DNA of 64,000 nt from NCBI RefSeq assembly GCF_014851395.1, contig NW_024040928.1, forward strand, positions 15,081,012 to 15,145,011, read 5' to 3'. The DNA is from Micropterus salmoides. Its lineage: Eukaryota; Chordata; Actinopteri; Centrarchiformes; Centrarchidae. The translations under genes were made by a program, and so were the position numbers. The notes below the pieces were generated by a model. The model was not told the DNA's origin. It did no database searches and was given only the letters and a program-made list of their open reading frames with translations. Every line of letters starts with the position of its first letter. Position 1 is the stretch's first letter. Positions 57,969 to 64,000 of the stretch are shown here, piece by piece.

Positions 57969-60900
57969 ATGATATCGCAGCGGGACAGAGGAGAACTTGC
58001 TCGGTTTTATACTGTCACAGATCCCAAAAAGCACCAGAAAGGCTACACTGTGTACAAAGTCACTGCAAGGGTAAGTAAAAGGAGGAGGGGCAGTCTGACT
58101 GCACGGCTAATGCTAGGTGTTGTTAGCTAGCGTTAATGTATACTAACGTTAGCTGTTTAGCTTGCTAACCAAGCTAATATGATGCAGACACAAGTAATGT
58201 TAACGTTAACCTCTTGACGATTTGGCTATGGTAATAACTTTTGTGAGCACAATTTGTTTTTCTTTATGATCATTGGATTGCCTGGTTGCTAACTTACATT
58301 CGCAATATTAGCCGGACAGATTGAATCCGACCTAAAGTAAACGATGTGTTAACCTGGTATTAACCGTAGCTAGCTAGTTAGTGGTTTATGTTGCGTTACA
58401 ATAGACGAGCCTTAAGGAGATAATGTTAAGCACATTTAAGCATAAAATAATCAGTTCAGACTCTAACATTAGCTGGACAGCTGGTTTGTGTCATTATATT
58501 TTGAGGCAAGTTTTCCCTCTCAGCTTTCCAGAGAAATACCTTGAAATAAGTAATTAACGTTGATGATGATGAAATCAAACTCGCTATTCAAGCTGGGATG
58601 AAGGAATGTCAAGGCCCTGTATCTATCTCCCAGAGTAAGGTCCTGCTATACTCTGAAAGAAATTCAAGTTGCAGTTTTGGACAATAAGCCTTTGATTTGT
58701 AATCATGGACCCTTGGTTCTACTGATAATATACAACAACTCACAGATCAGGTGTTGGTCAAGCGAAGTAAGTCTTCTAATGATGAAATTAATAGACATTT
58801 ACCGTTATTCATTTACGCTTCTGTCAGACCTCCAGTTTGGTGCTTGAAGTGATTTTACAGATAGATGGGCACAATCCCAGTTTAATTAGCCGATAAGAAC
58901 AGGCTGAGTTTCTTTTTCTACGCCTGCCATCCTGCTTGTTATGAATGTTGGTGACATCTCGTTCTTACACTCAGGACCTCCGTCATTCGCCATATAATGC
59001 ACTCATTGTCACTCTCAGAGTTGTGTCCCTGCTTATACTTGCCTCCCAAGAAACCAGCACTGGCATATTATACATGTAGATAGGAATCACTTCCGTGGAG
59101 GCTCTAAAGCCTTGGGTTCTCTTCTCCCTCTTCCACACAGATAATCTCCAGGAAGAACCCAGAGGATGTCCAAGAGGTAAGACATTCAGTCATTGTTTTT
59201 ATGTTGTGGCTGTGTGAGTGTGCAAAGCAGAATGTTGACTTTCTTGAAAGTGTGTGATTAAAGGAATTTCCCCTGCAGGGTTGGAAGATAAACAAGCACT
59301 GCTGCTGTACATATAGTATAAGCTATCTATTATCTCTGCACTAAGTGTGTTGAGGCCTTTCAAGACCACTATAATAACACATTTAAAAATGTGCAGTTTT
59401 ACAATATTTATTTATGAAATTAAGTTGAGATACAAGTACATTTGTGAGCTGTATGTGGCTCTATATTTCCTGTCCACTTCCTTACACATAGGGCTGGGCA
59501 ATAATTATCGCAATATAATTTTCCTCAATAGCAATATAATTAATGTTCAATATTTCGTCAATTAATATTTGGTTTAATTCATTTGAAAATTAGCACTTAC
59601 AAATTAGCACTTTGTTTGTTTGAGGAGGAAAAGGGACTGAAAAAAGATTTACTAATCAAATTTGTTGAAAAAGATTTTGTCATAATAGTTTTGAATGTTC
59701 TACGTCAGATTTGTTAAGTAATCTTCTGCTTGGCATAAAGTGTCACATTCTGACCAAAAAGAAAAGTTTAACCACATAATTAACCATCTGGTTTCTTCAG
59801 TTTTCACTCAGGAGCAAAAATCAGCGTTTAAACTTGAAAGAAATAATGATTTGACATATATCGTGGTAATTATCAATATCACAGAATTGTTATCGATATA
59901 TTTTGGCCATATCGCCCCGCCCTACTTACACATGAGATCATATAAAGGAAAGCTTTTTTTGGCCAGAAAAGTTGTCAGAAATAAGCCATTAAATAGGCCT
60001 ACATCAGAAGAATTGTTGCATTCCTTTTTTGCACATATTCATTCATTTAGCCTTTTGTTTTTACGTTCCAAGCTCACTGTCGCTCACGTCAGAATACTGA
60101 CTCTCCGGCTGTTATTGGCCATAGATTATATATTAAGGAATGCCTGTCACATCTTCTCTCAAAACAACAGTTTTGTCTTTTAAAATGTTTTAACAGAACA
60201 TGTAACAATTCCCCTTTTCTCAAAATGTACCAATGAACATGCAGTAAAAACACACATGCATGCTCTATTATATTTGTCACACTGAGGAATGCAGTCTAGC
60301 CTGGAACCAGCGCTAATGCAGCAGGCATGATGTCAATTACGGCACTCATGCTTCTAAGAGACAGTGAAAGAGTTTTGCCTGAAAACACATCCCTCCATTA
60401 TTGAGCAGTGCTCCTGGTTGGGAGTAGTGCTAAGTCCATTTTTTCTCAAAGCAGCAGGCTGGTCAGGATTTTAGCAATTACAACATATTTAGTATTCAGG
60501 TTTCGCTTTATCCCACAGAGGAAGGAACTACTTCGCCGATGTTTCTGTGTGAGTGCTGTGACTTGTTGTGTTTTAGGGTTTTATTGCATGAGATGTTGGT
60601 GAAATGAAGAATGTAACTTGTCATATGAGTTAGATTGTTTCATGTGTTTGCATGATTTGTGCTATTGTTTAAGTTTTTCGAATGTTGTCTTTAACAAGAC
60701 ATGAATATTCGAATCATCCAGTTATTAAATAAATTAATATTAATTAAATATTTAAAATAAAAACATGATAATGAGATTACTACGGAAGCCCGGACATTTA
60801 CTTTTACAGACAAGTACAAAAAAGTTACTTCTTCAAGCAGTGTTTGGTAAGCTGTATTTATATAATCCATTTGGTGAAGCTTCCCATGTCTTGAACCACA

Positions 60901-63793
60901 AAATCCGCCTTCCCCCGTCATCATCGATCTTTCCTCTCTCTCTTTCTGTAGATAACAGTATGGAAGAGATACAGTGATTTCCGGAAGCTTCACCAGAACC
61001 TCTTGCAGCTGCACAAGAATGTATGTAGCCAGTCGGAGCTGTTTCCTCCCTTTGCCAGGGCCAAAGTCTTTGGTAAGAAACTAACCCCCCTTGATTCTCC
61101 TGTGTCAAACACACACAAAAGTGATAAAGTTAAAGAGACCAAATGCTTGTCTTTGGTCTTTTTAAAAAAATGCTTGCATTCTACATAGCTGTGTAGAGTC
61201 TTCTTTTCCTGATTGATATTTTTGGTTCAGGACTGGAGAAGTATTGATGCCCCTGCCACCTTGAGACAGCTCAGTGTTATTACTCGGTAACCACTTGCTT
61301 AAAGGCGTTCCCGCTCTTTATGTGTGCGTATCTTTCTATGCATTTATGCATGTGCAGGTCGTTTTGATGACTCTGTAATTGAAGAAAGAAGACAGTGCTC
61401 CGAGGATCTGCTACAGTTCTCTGCCAATATCCCTGCTTTGTATAGTAGTCAGCACATCCAAGATTTCTTCAAGGTACTCAAACACACACACACAGACACA
61501 CACACGCGGCAACACAAACATACTCTCAGAGAGACAATAGACTGCAATGTTTTTCATTATTTTCAAGGGAGGTGAGGTCCACGACGGCTCAGAGCTCATT
61601 GGACCAGCTGAACCTTTTTCTGAGTTCCTGGCGGACAGTTTATCAGACTGCAGCTCTGACGGTATGGTTACACACAATAACTGTTCCTCAGAAACAATCT
61701 TCCCCATAATTTACAATGACTGTTAATTCGTATTTGCTCAGAGATGTTTGCTCACATGTTTTTCAGTTCAAAAAGACATCAGTGGTGCAGATGATTTGAC
61801 CATCACATCTGAGTATGGAGGTAAGGTTTGTCTATGCATCAAAATAATTCATATTAATATGAAGTGTGTATCTGTCTGTATTGAGCCTAGCATTGTTTTC
61901 TTCCCCAGGCCCATCCAGTGACAGCGACCTGACCTCCCTGGCTGTAGATACAGACTCTTTGGCTGGGCTTGATGATGGCATGGCCTCAGGCCGCACCTCC
62001 CCAAACCAAACACAGGGGGGAGCCACCAACATTAGCAACAGCTGGAGCCCTCGCTTGCCCTCCCTCCACACACGCCGCACCCCGTCTCCTGCCCCAGTCC
62101 CTGCCTCCTCAGCCCCTAACCCAGAGGTCAGCTGGCCAGGCCGAACGCCACACTTCTCCGGCAGTCTGAAGAAAACCAGCGGTGGCAACCCTAAGGACGT
62201 GAAGTCAGACTACCTGGACAGAGCCAGTGAGCTCATCTGTTTGGCTGTACAGAAGGAGAAAGAGCTGGACTTCCAGGCAGCTTTCTCCTGCTATCGCAGC
62301 GGAGTGGACCTGCTGCTGCAAGGAGTGCAAGGTCAGTTTGGGAGGGAGTTATTTTACTGACAAAACAAATAACATGGTATTTTACTGTGACAGCTGGTTT
62401 AAAGTGTAGTCACATTTGACCCTCCCTGTCTGGTGAACACCCACATCTTTCAAACTGCCCCCAAATTGCAGTGCTGGGTTTCTGTTTAAAAATTGTAGTC
62501 TCCGCATCCAGATTCAGACATGAGGAAGCTCTGTCCAGGGTCACAGACCTATAAAACCTTTTTCGCAGACAAAGTCAGACTTGTCATGGCTACTTGTGAA
62601 CCCATTGAAAATCTTCAAAAAAGTAAATCAAAAAGTACTGCCAGACATGAGCCAGAATTTTAAAACAATCCTTAAAACGTTTGTGGATGTGGGGACGGGC
62701 AAGCTGGCCAAAGTGGTTTTGCGAACCGCTGGTGGTCTTGAACAGATATATTTTACAGGCAACACAACTGGATTGAAGAATGTGTCAAAACTAGCAACAT
62801 CATTGGGAGAAGAGAGGATTCTTCTGCTTTTATTTCACACTTGCTTTGGCATTGGGAACGTCTCTTTACCAATAAAAACCTGTGACCCTGACGTTGCATC
62901 CTTCAGTGTGGAGGGGCTAAACCAAAATCACTTTTCATATTTACTTTGTGGCTATTTTAGCTTATTAGTCATTGCACTGATGTTCTTTTTAGTCAGTAAA
63001 TAAAATGCTTGTACAGAAGCTTTTGACCCTGCACCATAAAAACTGCTTTGTAAAGAAAAATGATTGATCTCAGTCACCCTCTTTTCAGGTGAGCCTAGTC
63101 CCACTCGGCGAGAGGCAGTGAAGAAGAAGACTGCAGAGTATCTGATGCGTGCAGAACAGATATCCAGTCAGCATCTGAGAAGCAACATGGGTCAAGGGTC
63201 AACACAGACAGTGGTGAGTGGGAGGGAAATGTATGCTGTCTGTGTTAGATTATGCAAATTAGCTTTATATGCATGCATCCACCAGGGTCCTCAAACCCGA
63301 GTGTGGTTGGGTTTATTACATATGAAAACATTACAGCAAGTCTGTGTTGAAACACGTTAAACCCATTTATTTCTTATTGTTATTTCTTATTTATATATTA
63401 TTGTCATTTTTGCACTCATTGGTTAGCTGTCCAACAACTTGTGTGTGCTGCCCAGTAAGTGGCTAAAAAAATTCAGTTATTGCACGTTTAAAGAAACAAA
63501 CACAAATGAGTGATTTCCTTAACATGCAATTTAGTTCAGTCAATTTAGTTGTATTAGTCTAAATTGTGATGATCACAGACTAGAGGTTATCTTTTTATCT
63601 TCGTGACGCTGACTGATTGCTCGATGTCATGATACCTAATGAATATAACCATAATTTAATGACAAAACTGTATAATTGGGGTTTTCTGTTTAAGGCTTTG
63701 GGGGCGCAGTGCTGCCCGTCCACCAGCAGAGGAGGCCAGCAGAGTCCATCTGAGGAGCTGAGAGCTTTCAGGGTGCTGGGCGTCATAGATAAG
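57969..63793 (+). CDS. rps6kc1: Ribosomal protein S6 kinase delta-1 homolog, N-terminal part
   Basis: Nine exons in frame (57,969-58,070; 59,141-59,176; 60,952-61,072; 61,358-61,473; 61,568-61,661; 61,767-61,820; 61,909-62,331; 63,089-63,213; 63,695-63,793) give the first 390 residues; the gene runs off the window. Residues ~8-125 are a PX domain (RFYTVTDP, YTVYKVTAR, VWKRYSDFRKLH, ELFPPFA, IEERRQCSEDLLQFS). A Ser/Pro-rich linker with DSDLTSLAVDTDSLAGLDDG follows, then a MIT domain (~275-342; DYLDRASELICLAVQKE, REAVKKKTAEYLMRAEQIS). Exon 9 ends in EELRAFRVLGVIDK, which leads into the pseudokinase region. RPS6KC1 (RPK118) binds PI3P on early endosomes and interacts with sphingosine kinase 1 and PRDX3. 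The match to the human protein as I remember it is close throughout. The start is the ATG opening the conserved N-terminus. Confidence 0.93.
58071..59140 (+). other. rps6kc1 intron 1
   Basis: Non-coding. Contains 'GTTAGCTAGCGTTAATG' and 'ACTAACGTTAGC' short inverted motifs near 58.12-58.16 kb. Nothing else recognised. Confidence 0.5.
59489..59924. mobile_element. Small hAT-like MITE with 8-bp TSD
   Basis: Flanked by a perfect 8-bp duplication CTTACACA (59,481-59,488 and 59,925-59,932). Inverted ends TAGGGCTGGGCAATA and, from the right on the other strand, TAGGGCGGGGCGATA match at 13 of 15 positions. 436 bp long with no coding capacity. Inside rps6kc1 intron 2. Confidence 0.85.
62524..63003 (+). 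other. Unexplained open frame in rps6kc1 intron 7
   Basis: An uninterrupted 159-codon frame lies between coding exons 7 and 8. The first ATG is well inside it (62,647), leaving about 118 codons. It reads as plausible protein (VDVGTGKLAKVVLRTAGG) and ends in a hydrophobic segment (LLVIALMFFLVSK) before TAA. A possible acceptor (TTTTTCGCAG) lies at 62,559-62,568, but joining exon 7 there uses another frame and stops after ~31 residues. I recognise no family. It could be a decayed transposon ORF, an alternative 3' exon of a nested transcript, or chance. Confidence 0.3.
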
Positions 63794-63821
63794 GTCAGTT
63801 TAATATTGCAATTTATTTTAA

Positions 63822-63853
63822 TATTATTATAATAATAATAATAATAATAATAA
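63822..63853 (+). repeat. TAA microsatellite
   Basis: (ATA)n tract in rps6kc1 intron 9. Confidence 0.9.
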
Positions 63854-64000
63854 ACACAGTAACATAGTTAAAATGGAGAGGGAGTATTCTTAATTTGAAA
63901 CAGTAATCGTGGTCGTAACAAAGTAATTACACTTAGGTCTGGCAGACACTCTAAGTGGATGGTATCCATCTCCAGATTTCTCCTCCTTGTGTCCTTTCCT

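Noticed and set aside
63960..64000. Possible tenth rps6kc1 exon at the window edge
   Set aside because: The sequence after a CCAG is a pyrimidine tract and does not encode the expected continuation; the acceptor is probably beyond the window.
1..64000. CRISPR arrays, operons, phage or integrated virus
   Set aside because: The window is vertebrate nuclear DNA; no spaced direct-repeat array, bacterial gene order or viral structural gene was seen.

Overview
This is a window of vertebrate nuclear DNA, most likely from a percomorph (spiny-rayed) teleost fish. Genes are split into many small exons with GT/AG borders, introns and spacers are AT-rich and full of CA/TG microsatellites, and nearly every repeat I recognise is a fish family: an L2-type LINE, an I/Nimb-like LINE with RNase H, a tRNA SINE with a LINE-like tail, a 5S-rRNA-headed SINE, hAT and Tc1 remnants and TTAA MITEs. 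Nothing bacterial, viral or organellar was seen.

Layout. Positions 1 to about 21,900 form a long stretch without a recognisable gene, broken by transposon remnants. The most elaborate is at 11.3-14.7 kb, where a dispersed repeat is split by a TA-flanked inverted-repeat element that is itself split by a hAT-like element with a perfect 8-bp target duplication. Positions 21,918-27,309 (+) carry a complete eight-exon secreted angiopoietin-like/fibrinogen-domain gene. It converges tail-to-tail on snx9 (45,763 down to 30,307, minus strand), a sorting nexin with SH3, PX and BAR regions in 20 coding exons. Positions 48,010-54,330 (+) carry a 13-exon copper-dependent DBH-like monooxygenase of the MOXD type. 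Positions 54,890-57,860 hold two adjoining decayed I-clade LINE copies. From 57,969 (+) to the window end lie the first nine coding exons of rps6kc1 (PX and MIT regions); its kinase domains lie beyond the window.

The four genes do not form a pathway. Two are PX-domain proteins of the endosomal system (snx9 remodels endocytic membrane, rps6kc1 binds PI3P), and two are secretory-pathway products (the fibrinogen-domain ligand and the monooxygenase). No new multi-gene system is apparent. The best follow-ups are in snx9: two in-frame small exons that look like cassettes, an apparent one-base frameshift in a conserved exon, and a likely GC-AG intron. Others are a furin-type site and a missing calcium loop in the fibrinogen-domain protein, upstream ORFs overlapping the rps6kc1 start codon, an unexplained ORF in an rps6kc1 intron, and the layered transposons. 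All gene models were spliced by eye and all repeat calls come from memory of the families.
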